Below are positions 43,289-51,920 of a DNA stretch of 64,000 nt, piece after piece. How positions within the stretch are numbered: the stretch's first letter is position 1; each line of letters opens with the position of its first letter. Below the pieces are notes generated by a model that saw only the letters and a program-made list of their open reading frames with translations, was not told the origin of the DNA and did not search any database. A program made the translations under genes and the position numbers. Origin of the DNA: Chloroflexota bacterium (GTDB lineage: Bacteria > Chloroflexota > UBA11872 > VXOZ01); assembly GCA_028874195.1 (NCBI GenBank), contig JAPPLM010000028.1, positions 1-64,000 of the forward strand, in the 5' to 3' direction.

Positions 43289-45719
43289 AGGGTGGCGTTT
43301 CGCACGGTTCTTTGTGCCGCTGATCCTATTTTTGACTGTACTGCCGATTGCGCCGGTTATGGCTGCGCCAGCCTACGACCCGGCGAAGGATTTGGGACCG
43401 GAATTTGAGCAAGTCAGCCAGGTCGAGCACCTTTCGCTCTTTCTGAATAAAGCGAACTCACAACTGGCCGTATTCGATGATCGTGAGAACGGACGTCTTT
43501 GGCGGAGTTCTCCAATTCTCGAAAACCCCGAAGCTGTCTCGGATTCCATTAAGGCGCGCCTGAATTCGGTGGTTATTGTCGAGTACACCGACAAAGTGCG
43601 CACCCAGACCCGTGTAGCCGATATCATTTCAGACCAGCCGAATATGACCTTCACTCCCATTGACGGCGGGATTCGGGTGGATTATCTGTTCGAAGAGTTG
43701 AATATCGGCTTTACCATCGACTTTTGGCTGGAAGACGACCGTCTGGTCGTTGCTGTTGCTGAGGATAGCGTGCGGGAGACTGAAGAGCGTCTCTTGGTGA
43801 CCTTGGATATCTTGCCGTTTCTCGGCGCCGCAACCAACGAGGAGAAGGGTTATCTCTTCGTGCCGGACGGACCGGGAGCAATCGTGCATTTCCGGCCTGA
43901 GCAACCTGAATATCGGCATAACTTCCTGGCAGAGGTCTACGGTCCTGCGCTCTTCTCGTTTGAACCCGAGCAGCAGCAGGGGCCCATACCGGTGCCGGTC
44001 TTTGGTTTAGTGCGCGGGAATTCGGCGTTTACGGGCATAGTCACTAAGGGTGACATGGACGTGAACATCAGCGCGGCGCTAAGCTACACCGCATTAGGCT
44101 ACAACCGTATTTCCGGCCAGTTCATCTTCCGGCGTAAGGCGCCCTTCCCCCTGCGGCGTGCGTCATTTGTGACGAGGTTTGAGCAGGAGCGTGTTGAGGG
44201 AGACCGCGAACTCAAGTATGCGTTCTTGCGCGGCTATGACGCTACGTACGTCGGCATGGCAAAGACGTATCGTGAGTACCTCATGAATGAGCGCGGTTTA
44301 CAAAGGCTGGAAGAGGCGAATCCATTCTTGCATCTCCGCATCTTCATGGCTATGCAGCGCCAAGCGTTTCCGCGCGATCAGTTCATCACCATGACGACGT
44401 TTGATGAAGCCCTGGATATGCTCAAAACACTCAAGGATGAGCGGGGGCTGGACAACTTGCGCGTTACGCTGGTGGGCTGGAGTCAGGACGGGTATGACTG
44501 GTCGTTGCCCAAGCGCTTGCCGCCGGAAGGCAAGATCGGCGGCGACGAGGGACTGCGCGCGGTTTCAAATTACGCCAATGCCAATGAAATCCCCCTTTAC
44601 CTCGAGGACAACTATCTGTTTGGCTTCAGGAATATCGACTCTTTCTTCCGCTTCAATCCGCTGACGGACGTAATTCGCGGGGCAAACCGGTTGCCAATTA
44701 CGACCAACTACGTGGGTTTCAAGCGCAAGGAGGACGAACCGCACACCGAGGTACAGCTCCTGCGACCGGAGATTGCCCGTGATCGCTATGCGGCTAACGA
44801 TATTGCAAAGATGAAAGACTATGGGGTTTCCGGCGTAGAGTTTCGTTTCTTCGGCAAGGTGGCGCTCAACCACTACCCAATTCTCTTTTCCGGAAGGTCG
44901 GGATTCACGACTGGACTCAGGATGCTTGGGTTGATTGCGATCATAGGGATTGGTCTCTATATTGTCTTGATCGGGACACGGCGAGCCGGTGATGCGATTC
45001 TCGGCCAACTTATAGGTGGTCCGTTGTGGCGGCCGATTGCCACTGCCGCGCTCCTGGTTGTGCTGGCGGGAGGCTTATTCATTGAAATCCGCAACTTCCA
45101 GCAACCGGTCGATACTGAGCAAGGTGGGGTCAAACTAAGCCGCCAAGAGTTTGTAGACGTGTGGAAAGACATCGTTGAGATTAGCAAGGAAGAAACGGGT
45201 ACGGCCGTCATCCAGGGCGCGAATGCCTACATGCTTGATACCGCCGACTTCTTTACACGCGTTCCTCTGGACCGCTATAACTATGTGTTCAGCGAGGAGA
45301 CGGTCCCCTTCTTCCCATTGGCAGTGCACGGGTTGGTGCGCTACACGGGTGATGAGAGTAATCTGCGCAGCGATCGCGATGAGTTCTTGCGTGCCATCGA
45401 GTATGGCGCCTTGCCCACGTTCGAGTTGACGGCTAGCCCCAGCGTTCTCCTTACCCGAACCCAGTACAATCGTCTCTACTCTTCACGGTTCGCTGATTGG
45501 GAGCCGCAGATTGTCGATGAATACGAACTCTTCATCAGACAGTTGGGCTATACGGTAAATCAGCTCATGGAAGACCATAGACAGATCACAGAGGGGGTCT
45601 ATGAGACCGTGTATGAGGACGGAACGCGGGTTATTGTGAACTACAATACGCGTCGCTTTACCGACGGCGACACCACGGTCGAGGGCCAGAACTATCTCAT
45701 TATTCCGCCGCGGAGGTAA
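43269..45719 (+). CDS. DUF5696 glycosidase-like protein with a membrane hairpin inserted in its barrel
   Basis: 816 residues from ATG 43269, with GGGAGG 6 bases upstream; a TTG at 43263 is the alternative. A signal peptide ends near PVMAAPAYD. Residues about 30-330 look like a beta-rich sandwich domain. A TIM-barrel-like DUF5696 domain follows, with VTLVGWSQDGYDW, PLYLEDNYLFGF and GVEFRFFGKVALNHYP. After HYP (about 537) comes an 85-residue insert with two hydrophobic spans (about 552-572 and 590-607). The barrel resumes at LSRQEFVDVW with GANAYMLDTADFF and LAVHGLVRYTG. Both barrel halves would thus lie outside, pinned to the membrane. It is probably a glycan-cleaving or glycan-binding enzyme; the substrate is unknown. 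Confidence 0.82.
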   Translation: MKLSLARGWRFARFFVPLILFLTVLPIAPVMAAPAYDPAKDLGPEFEQVSQVEHLSLFLNKANSQLAVFDDRENGRLWRSSPILENPEAVSDSIKARLNSVVIVEYTDKVRTQTRVADIISDQPNMTFTPIDGGIRVDYLFEELNIGFTIDFWLEDDRLVVAVAEDSVRETEERLLVTLDILPFLGAATNEEKGYLFVPDGPGAIVHFRPEQPEYRHNFLAEVYGPALFSFEPEQQQGPIPVPVFGLVRGNSAFTGIVTKGDMDVNISAALSYTALGYNRISGQFIFRRKAPFPLRRASFVTRFEQERVEGDRELKYAFLRGYDATYVGMAKTYREYLMNERGLQRLEEANPFLHLRIFMAMQRQAFPRDQFITMTTFDEALDMLKTLKDERGLDNLRVTLVGWSQDGYDWSLPKRLPPEGKIGGDEGLRAVSNYANANEIPLYLEDNYLFGFRNIDSFFRFNPLTDVIRGANRLPITTNYVGFKRKEDEPHTEVQLLRPEIARDRYAANDIAKMKDYGVSGVEFRFFGKVALNHYPILFSGRSGFTTGLRMLGLIAIIGIGLYIVLIGTRRAGDAILGQLIGGPLWRPIATAALLVVLAGGLFIEIRNFQQPVDTEQGGVKLSRQEFVDVWKDIVEISKEETGTAVIQGANAYMLDTADFFTRVPLDRYNYVFSEETVPFFPLAVHGLVRYTGDESNLRSDRDEFLRAIEYGALPTFELTASPSVLLTRTQYNRLYSSRFADWEPQIVDEYELFIRQLGYTVNQLMEDHRQITEGVYETVYEDGTRVIVNYNTRRFTDGDTTVEGQNYLIIPPRR

Positions 45720-45725
45720 CTCGCC

Positions 45726-46700
45726 ATGCAATTCGAAGATAACTTTTTCTGGGTGGCCGTGCTAACAGGGCTAGCCTTCGTGGTCCCGGCGTGCATCTTG
45801 TCGATCCGCGTAATACTGTCGGCGGTGGGAGTGCGCCTGACCTACAAGTTTCAACGTGCTATGGATGGGTACTTCTACATCAGCACGTGGGTCGTGGGAT
45901 TTCTGATCTTCCTCGCCTGGCCGTTGTTTCAGTCGCTTTACGTTAGCTTCCACAACGTCAAGATTACGAGTTCCGAACTTAAACTAACATTCATAGGCTG
46001 GGAAAACTACGCGGAACCTTTCCTGGAAGACATTCACTTCCTGCCCCTGTTTACCAAGACGGTTGCAAACCTCCTTTCGGACCTGCCTATCATCCTGGTC
46101 TTTTCGCTCTTCGTTTCAATCCTGGTGGTACAAGAGATGCCGGGACGCGGTGTGTTCCGCATGCTCCTCTTCATGCCGGTAGTGATCGGTTCGGCGATTG
46201 TTATTCGCCGTCTCTTTGGTGAGGGTGTGAGCACGGAAGCCATCGGAGTAAGCGTGCAGACGCTGAGTGAGGTTGTGTTCACGTACTTGCAAGGCACGAT
46301 AGCGGATTGGGTGCTTGACCTGGTGAACCGCGTTACCTTGGTGCTCTGGCGTACCGGCGTGCAGATCCTCATCTTTGTGGCGGGACTGCATAGTGTTCCA
46401 ATCACGATGCGTGAGGCGGCAAAGACCGACGGCGCCTCCGGCTGGCAGATCTTCTGGCGGATTACACTGCCGATGCTTTCACCGGTGATTTTGGTCAACG
46501 TTGTGTATACGATTGTGGACTCGTTCACGGATCCATTCAATGAGGTGCTCACATACATCCAGACTGTGGGTTTGACCCGAGACTTTCGGCTTGGCTATGC
46601 GGCGGCTTTGGGCTGGATGTACTTCGCCTCGATTTTCCTCTTCATGGCGCTCGCCTTGCTGATTTCAAGCCGCTTTGTATTCTACGCTGGTGAACGGTAG
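45726..46700 (+). CDS. Sugar ABC permease, MalF type (pair 2)
   Basis: 324-residue permease with an extra N-terminal span (FFWVAVLTGLAFVVPACIL) before the usual set. The EAA loop is EAAKTDGASGWQIFWRITLP. It starts 6 bases after the DUF5696 stop behind GGAGG. Its sequence differs clearly from the pair 1 MalF protein, so this is not a recent copy. Together with the next gene it forms a second permease pair in the same operon. Confidence 0.92.
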   Translation: MQFEDNFFWVAVLTGLAFVVPACILSIRVILSAVGVRLTYKFQRAMDGYFYISTWVVGFLIFLAWPLFQSLYVSFHNVKITSSELKLTFIGWENYAEPFLEDIHFLPLFTKTVANLLSDLPIILVFSLFVSILVVQEMPGRGVFRMLLFMPVVIGSAIVIRRLFGEGVSTEAIGVSVQTLSEVVFTYLQGTIADWVLDLVNRVTLVLWRTGVQILIFVAGLHSVPITMREAAKTDGASGWQIFWRITLPMLSPVILVNVVYTIVDSFTDPFNEVLTYIQTVGLTRDFRLGYAAALGWMYFASIFLFMALALLISSRFVFYAGER

Positions 46701-46713
46701 GGAGAACCCGGGC

Positions 46714-47652
46714 ATGGCTGATTCAGTATTCGTCATTCGGCAGCGCACAGGTGTACTGGGAGCACTGACGTCGCGCAAGTGGTGGGAAATGCTCTTCCTG
46801 CGCATTGCCACCTATATCATCTTGATCAATGTCTGCTTCGTCTTTCTCTTCCCGGTTATTTACATGTTCTCAACGTCGCTCAAGACAGTTGCGGACCTGG
46901 CTGACCTTACCGTTCTGTGGATACCGCGCACGTTCTTTTGGCGGAATTATGAGCTTGCCATAAGCGGCATGCTCTACTGGCAGGCAGCGCGCAATAGTAT
47001 CATCATCTCGTTTGGTTCCGGTGTTTTACAGACCGTAGCCTGCTCATTTGTGGCCTATGGCTTCGCCCGCATCCCGTTTCCGGGACGCGATGTTCTCTTC
47101 TTGCTGGTTCTTTTCACTTTCCTGGTGCCGCCGCAGACCATTATCGTGCCTCTCTTCATTCTCTACCGAAACCTTGGGTTCATGGACACGTACTTCCCCT
47201 TCCTGATCCCAGCGCTCTTCGGACATGGCCTCAGAGGCGCGCTCTTTATCCTGGTGTTCCGACAGTTCTTTAGAAACCTGCCGTATGAGTTGGAGGATGC
47301 GGCTCGTATTGACGGAGCCGGACCCTTCAGTGTCTACTGGCGGATCATGCTGCCCTTGGCAACACCGGCCATTATCGTTGTCTTCCTCTTTTCTCTCGTT
47401 TGGCACTGGAATGACTTCTTCGAGCCGACGATCTATCTCTTCGACCAGAATAACTTCACCCTGCCGTTACGTCTCTCCATTCTGAGCGCGGCGTTGTTGC
47501 AGATGCTGGCCGGCCAAGGCGCGGGGGATGAGTTTAACGAGGCCGTAATTATGGCCGCGTCATTCCTTGTGATCATGCCGCCACTAATCATCTATCTCTT
47601 TACCCAGCGCTACTTTGTGGAGAGTGTGGATCGGACAGGCCTTGTTGAATAG
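46714..47652 (+). CDS. Sugar ABC permease, MalG type (pair 2)
   Basis: 312 residues from ATG 46714, with AGGGAG upstream; the frame is open 39 bases earlier, inside the preceding gene. Six spans are predicted. The EAA loop is EDAARIDGAGPFSVYWRIML, followed by FLFSLVWHWNDFF. It is the last gene of the seven-gene operon. The second pair may use the same giant binding protein, or a different product of the same glycan. Confidence 0.92.
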   Translation: MADSVFVIRQRTGVLGALTSRKWWEMLFLRIATYIILINVCFVFLFPVIYMFSTSLKTVADLADLTVLWIPRTFFWRNYELAISGMLYWQAARNSIIISFGSGVLQTVACSFVAYGFARIPFPGRDVLFLLVLFTFLVPPQTIIVPLFILYRNLGFMDTYFPFLIPALFGHGLRGALFILVFRQFFRNLPYELEDAARIDGAGPFSVYWRIMLPLATPAIIVVFLFSLVWHWNDFFEPTIYLFDQNNFTLPLRLSILSAALLQMLAGQGAGDEFNEAVIMAASFLVIMPPLIIYLFTQRYFVESVDRTGLVE

Positions 47653-47987
47653 CCGATAGGCGCTTTGCGTCTCTCGCTTGCGTGCGGCAGCAGCTTTGGG
47701 CTTGTTTGACCTCTCTTAGATGTGAGTTGAGCCCTTTCATTGGGGATGCAGGCTTGTGTTCCTGCCGGGTTTCGCTTGGTATAGCAGTAGTGAGTGCAAC
47801 TTTTGGTTTGACTGCTGGGAAACATTCCCGCCTCGGCACTTGAGATTGCGCGATTTGCGGATAGCAGTGAGTTGCACTCTAGAGGCCTGTTGTCTGTCTA
47901 TTCTGAGCGCCCCGGGAATTAATTGGCCCGCTAGGCTTGGCTGCCAAACGGCAAAAATCGCTTGTGTGACCGCGTAGATCGAGTTGG
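47653..47987. other. 335-base gap with a long-range inverted repeat
   Basis: GAGTGCAACT (47792-47801) and its exact complement AGTTGCACTC (47870-47879) lie 68 bases apart. Each is preceded by ATAGCAGT within 12 bases, so part of the unit is also a direct repeat. There is no T-rich terminator and no gene. It separates the glycan operon from the carboxypeptidase gene. Confidence 0.55.
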
Positions 47988-48980
47988 ATGGGATCGTACA
48001 GGTATCAACCGCCCTCGCCACCTTCACGCAGACGACCTGCGTTTCGTGTGTGGATTATTGCTATGGTGGTGGCAGTAGGGGGCGCTGCCCTGCTGACGCG
48101 CCTTACCCCAGAGCCGTCAGGCCCGATAATTTCAGTGGTAGAAAATGCGCCAGTGCCTGCTGCGAAGATCGTCGCCACTATTTCCCCTCCGAGACCCCAC
48201 TTCTCCTATGTCTGGCTGGAAGAGAACCCGTCGCCTGCGCTCGAAAACTTCACGGCCAAGTCTGCTATCCTTGTGGATCTTGCCACCAAGACAGTGTTCT
48301 ATGCACGAAATGAGCACGAACAGCGGGCCCCAGCGAGCACAACGAAGATACTCACCGCTGTCATCGCTTTGGAAAATGGCGAGCTTAGCCAAAAAGTGTT
48401 GGTTTCCGATCGCGCGGCAAGCGCGGAGCCGAATGTCATGGGATTAAAGGCCGGCGAAGTTGTGCCCCTGAACATACTGCTCTACGGTATGATGCTTGAT
48501 TCCGGGAACGACGCGGCGATCGCTGTTGCTGAAGGGACACTGGGCTACGACCAGTTTGTCCAGGCAATGAACGCGAAGGTGGTCGAGCTCGGATTGCTGA
48601 ACACGAAGTTTAGCAATCCAACCGGATATGATGAAGACACCCTGCCGCACTATTCATCAGCGCATGACCTGGCTGTGCTGGCGAAGTATGCGCTGGAGCA
48701 GTCGCCTGAAATTGTAAACTACGCCAGCGAAAAACGCATCCAATTCACCGCTACGGACGAGCATGGCTGGTACGGGCCGTGGAATCTAAACAGCTTGCTG
48801 TGGACGTATTCAGGTACGTACGGTCTCAAGCCGGGCTGGACTCCTGACGCTGAATTCTGCTTGGTTGCGGTTGCGGAACGAGATGGACGTCACTTGCTGG
48901 CAGTAGTGCTAGGTTCCAGCCAGCACTTCACGGATGCGGCTGTCCTGCTGGACTATGGTTTCGCGCAGGTGGTTTCCTAA
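47988..48980 (+). CDS. D-alanyl-D-alanine carboxypeptidase (peptidase S11)
   Basis: 330-residue low-molecular-weight penicillin-binding protein that trims peptidoglycan stem peptides. A membrane anchor (VWIIAMVVAVGGAALL) lies near residue 22, with the catalytic domain outside. Motifs are ASTTK (SxxK, the nucleophile) and MMLDSGNDAA (SxN). The third motif, usually KTG, reads KPG in YGLKPGWTPD. The fold and the other two motifs are intact, so activity may be altered rather than lost. It is a separate transcription unit after the glycan operon. Confidence 0.9.
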   Translation: MGSYRYQPPSPPSRRRPAFRVWIIAMVVAVGGAALLTRLTPEPSGPIISVVENAPVPAAKIVATISPPRPHFSYVWLEENPSPALENFTAKSAILVDLATKTVFYARNEHEQRAPASTTKILTAVIALENGELSQKVLVSDRAASAEPNVMGLKAGEVVPLNILLYGMMLDSGNDAAIAVAEGTLGYDQFVQAMNAKVVELGLLNTKFSNPTGYDEDTLPHYSSAHDLAVLAKYALEQSPEIVNYASEKRIQFTATDEHGWYGPWNLNSLLWTYSGTYGLKPGWTPDAEFCLVAVAERDGRHLLAVVLGSSQHFTDAAVLLDYGFAQVVS

Positions 48981-49072
48981 GATAAGAGGGGAGCGGGGCA
49001 GCCTGGCGCCTTGGACGTGCGTAGCGGAAAAGCGCCTGAGAAAAACCAGCCGCTCTTTCTGATCGGGGACCC

Positions 49073-50140
49073 CTAGGGAGCGCCGTCTTCTTCCGAAACG
49101 TGGATGCGGATGCTGCCGCCGCTGCTGCGCAGTTGAAGCTTGGCCGTACCGTCGCCTAAGGCGCCGCTATACTGACCGGTGCCGTACCGGTTCCGCGCTT
49201 CCCCCGAGGCTCCTGGGAGATTCACGTCAACACCGCCACCTGCGGCCGCAGCCTCAATGGAGACTGCCGAAGCCGCATTGAGCACGAGCATTACTCCGCC
49301 GCCGGCGCTCTCGACGTGATGGTCGCCCTCTTGGAGTAGAGCATGGTTGATGTTCACACCGCCGCCGGCAGCTTTCACATCAAGTGTTTTCACTTCACCA
49401 TGAAGAGAGACCGGTCCACCAGCGGAGGAAGCGACAAGTGCGGGGACGTTACCCGATACGCCGATGGCTCCGCCCGCGGACTCCAGATTGAGTGCTCCGC
49501 TAACCTCGCTCAGTTGAAGTGTCCCGCCTGAGATCGAGACTTCCAACGGCGAGGTGAGGTTGTGGCCTGACATGCTGCCACCTATGACTTTACACGCCAA
49601 GGACTGCACGGCAGGCAGGCGCAGGGAGACATTCGGCACACTGGCCCAGACAGCATTGGCGTAAACGAAAAGCACATAGGTGTCGTCCAGCTTGAGCACA
49701 GACCACTCCCAATCGTGGCCTTCCCGGTCGAAGCTGACGTGTGCGTCGCCGGGAGCTTCCTCGACAGTGAGCGAGCTGCCCTCAACGTCAACTTCCATGC
49801 GCGCATCAGGCGGAATGGCGAAGGATTGGTCGTGTAGATCCACAGGCGTGTAGCCTTGCTCTTCGCGCTGCCGTTTCCGTTTGAGGCCGCGCAAAGGCAT
49901 ACGGATGTTCCCTCTTGGCAGGTCTGTCACCGCGCGCGAGATGCGGTCCTCGACCTTAGAGATAGTCTCACCGAGGGAGCGTTCAATTTCCTCCCACCAG
50001 TTACTTTCCAGAAACGACGAAACTTTACGGTCGGTGTTCTTGCTGCCGTTTCTGATTGCGCCAAGCAGGCGTTCCGCGTCTTCTACCGAGATTTTGCCTT
50101 CGCGCAGCATTTCAAGTATCAGACGTTCTTCTGCGCCCAT
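49073..50140 (-). CDS. SHOCT-like/DUF4097-type bactofilin-like beta-helix protein
   Basis: 355 residues from ATG 50140, with GGGAG 7 bases upstream; the frame is open 180 bases further but overlaps the upstream gene. The N-terminus EERLILEMLREGKISVEDAERLLGAI is the short helical SHOCT-like element found in YvlB and related envelope-stress proteins. After a linker, residues 140-350 are repetitive beta-helix-like sequence with recurring AGGGV and SAGGPVSLHG turns, as in DUF4097 proteins. No membrane segment is visible. It is co-transcribed with the DUF2089 regulator gene 4 bases upstream. Confidence 0.82.
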   Translation of the reverse strand: MGAEERLILEMLREGKISVEDAERLLGAIRNGSKNTDRKVSSFLESNWWEEIERSLGETISKVEDRISRAVTDLPRGNIRMPLRGLKRKRQREEQGYTPVDLHDQSFAIPPDARMEVDVEGSSLTVEEAPGDAHVSFDREGHDWEWSVLKLDDTYVLFVYANAVWASVPNVSLRLPAVQSLACKVIGGSMSGHNLTSPLEVSISGGTLQLSEVSGALNLESAGGAIGVSGNVPALVASSAGGPVSLHGEVKTLDVKAAGGGVNINHALLQEGDHHVESAGGGVMLVLNAASAVSIEAAAAGGGVDVNLPGASGEARNRYGTGQYSGALGDGTAKLQLRSSGGSIRIHVSEEDGAP

Positions 50141-50144
50141 TTTG

Positions 50145-50546
50145 CTACTCCCTGTTTGCCAGGCGGCGTAAGGCTTCTTCAACGCCGAGTTCACCACTCT
50201 CCACTTCCTGAAGGGTGCTGAGACGCTCGGCTTGTAGGGCAGCTTCGCCTGAGGCCGGTTCGTGGCCAAGTTGGCTGATGATCTCCTCCAGGCGCGCGCG
50301 CACAGTGGGGTAAGAGACACCCAGCTCCTTTTGCACCTCGCTCATGTTGCCGCGAGCGACAAGGAAAATCTCTACGAAGCGTTGCTGTTCCGAGGAGAGA
50401 CGGTTGAACGGATTGAGGTGAAACTCCCCCTCCAGAGCGACATTGCACGACGAACAACGCAAGCGCTGTACGGTGAGTTCACTCGTGCATACGGGGCAGC
50501 GCCCAAGCACTTCCGGCGACTGGGAACTACCCAAGATGTTCCGCAT
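50145..50546 (-). CDS. DUF2089-family zinc-ribbon/helix-turn-helix regulator
   Basis: 133 residues. A two-pair zinc ribbon (GRCPVCTSELTV, LRCSSCNVALEG) is followed by a helix-turn-helix region (VARGNMSEVQKELGVSYPTV, RARLEEI). A C-terminal helix (LSTLQEVESGELGVEEALRR) resembles the SHOCT-like start of the next protein. DUF2089 proteins are thought to be transcription regulators, often paired with such beta-helix proteins. GGGGAGGC lies before the ATG. A consensus promoter lies 50 bases upstream. Confidence 0.87.
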   Translation of the reverse strand: MRNILGSSQSPEVLGRCPVCTSELTVQRLRCSSCNVALEGEFHLNPFNRLSSEQQRFVEIFLVARGNMSEVQKELGVSYPTVRARLEEIISQLGHEPASGEAALQAERLSTLQEVESGELGVEEALRRLANRE

Positions 50547-50596
50547 GGCATGCCTCCCCGTGTACAGTTAAGGTATTCTAATCTTCATCTTTAGAA

Positions 50597-50625
50597 AATA
50601 TAGCAGAACATACAGAAATTGTCAA
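50597..50625 (-). promoter_or_regulatory. Consensus sigma-70 promoter of the DUF2089 operon
   Basis: TTGACA (50620-50625) and TATATT (50597-50602) are 17 bases apart on the minus strand, within an AT-rich island. This is one of the best promoters in the window. Confidence 0.88.
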
Positions 50626-50736
50626 CAGAATGAGGAGAAGATAAGAAAAAATGTATAACGTGATTGTGTACACACACCCCTTGCTCAAGGAATTGCGTTG
50701 ACTATCGCGGCGAAAGCGCGAATGCGGGACCTTGAC

Positions 50737-51735
50737 CTAACCGCCAATCTGGGACATGGTGCGGTTGGCGCGCTGGAAGAATTCGCCCTCGTTGATGCGG
50801 TGCTTGAGTTCCTTTTGCCAGATAGCGGCACGGATGATGTGCTCAAGCTCCTCGTCGGTAGCGCCATCGCGCAGGGGTAGGCGCAGGTCGGTCTCGCGTA
50901 CGGAGAAGAGGCAGGTGCGCAACATGCCCTCAGCCGTGAGGCGAATGCGGTTGCACGTGGCGCAGAATGGCTCACTCACGGGATTGATGAAGCCAACCTC
51001 ACCATTGCCGTCGGCGAACCGATAGACGCGTGAGGTCGAAGCGGGGTCGGTGGGGATGGGTACAAGCGGGACAGGCATCGCCTCGTTAATCATATCCAGG
51101 ATTTCACGTCCCGTGAGCACGTTCTCTTCCCGCCAGATGCCGTCCGCGTCCAGCGGCATGAACTCGATGAAGCGCACCACGTAGGGCTTGCGGCGCGCCA
51201 ACTCAGCGAACGCCACCACCTCCCGTTCCGTGAAACCGCGAATTCCTACGCAGTTTAGCTTGATGGGGCTAATTGCAGGGTACTCTTCGAGCTCCTCAAG
51301 GCCTTCCATCACCGCGTTGAGCGCGTTTCTGCGCGTGATATAGGCGAAGTGCTCCGGCACAAGACTATCCAGACTCACGTTGATGCGCGTAAGCCCCGCC
51401 TCGGCCAGGGGCTTGGCCAGCGCTTTGAGACGGAAGCCGTTGGTCGTGATCGAGAGGCTCTCCAAGTCATCGATCATGTGCAAGCGGCTGATGAGGTAGG
51501 GGAGGTCTTTGCGCACCGTTGGCTCGCCGCCGGTGATGCGAATGTCACGAATGCCAAGGCGGACAAAAAGTCGGGCAAGCCGCTCGACCTCTTCGTACGT
51601 TAAGATTTCATCACGCGGCACCCACTGCATCATCTCTTCGGGCATGCAGTAGCGGCAACGGAAGTTGCAGCGGTCTGTGATTGAGATGCGCAGGTTTTCG
51701 ATCTGCCGACCGAAGCTGTCGATCAGCGGCTGCAT
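50737..51735 (-). CDS. moaA: GTP 3',8-cyclase MoaA (molybdopterin synthesis)
   Basis: Radical-SAM enzyme of 332 residues that converts GTP to the 3',8-cyclised intermediate of molybdenum cofactor synthesis. The radical-SAM cluster is CNFRCRYC near residue 23. The C-terminal GTP-side cluster is in CATCNRIRLTAEGMLRTC, and the chain ends with the conserved Gly-Gly. It supplies the cofactor needed by the xanthine-dehydrogenase-type enzyme at 25-29 kb. The mRNA leader appears structured. Confidence 0.95.
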   Translation of the reverse strand: MQPLIDSFGRQIENLRISITDRCNFRCRYCMPEEMMQWVPRDEILTYEEVERLARLFVRLGIRDIRITGGEPTVRKDLPYLISRLHMIDDLESLSITTNGFRLKALAKPLAEAGLTRINVSLDSLVPEHFAYITRRNALNAVMEGLEELEEYPAISPIKLNCVGIRGFTEREVVAFAELARRKPYVVRFIEFMPLDADGIWREENVLTGREILDMINEAMPVPLVPIPTDPASTSRVYRFADGNGEVGFINPVSEPFCATCNRIRLTAEGMLRTCLFSVRETDLRLPLRDGATDEELEHIIRAAIWQKELKHRINEGEFFQRANRTMSQIGG

Positions 51736-51920
51736 TCAGTCTTACCTCTTAGTGACTGGCTGTCCCGTAGGCATGCGCACAATACACCGGCATGAGGAGG
51801 GTCCCTGTTTACTTGGCACTCCTGCGGAGGTTGGACCGGCCCAACGCATCCTACGTTTTGGCCGCGCCAACCCCGGTGCGGGCACCCCACCTGATTCTCA
51901 TTATAGCGCAGCAACGGCGC
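51736..51920 (-). promoter_or_regulatory. Structured leader of moaA, possible molybdenum-cofactor riboswitch
   Basis: On the minus strand GGTTGG...CCAACC with an inner CGGCC/GGGCCG pairing gives a 44-base hairpin (51829-51872), and GGGGTGC/GCACC lies just upstream. Many moaA genes carry the moco RNA motif in this position. I did not match its conserved core and give this as a candidate only. Confidence 0.4.
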
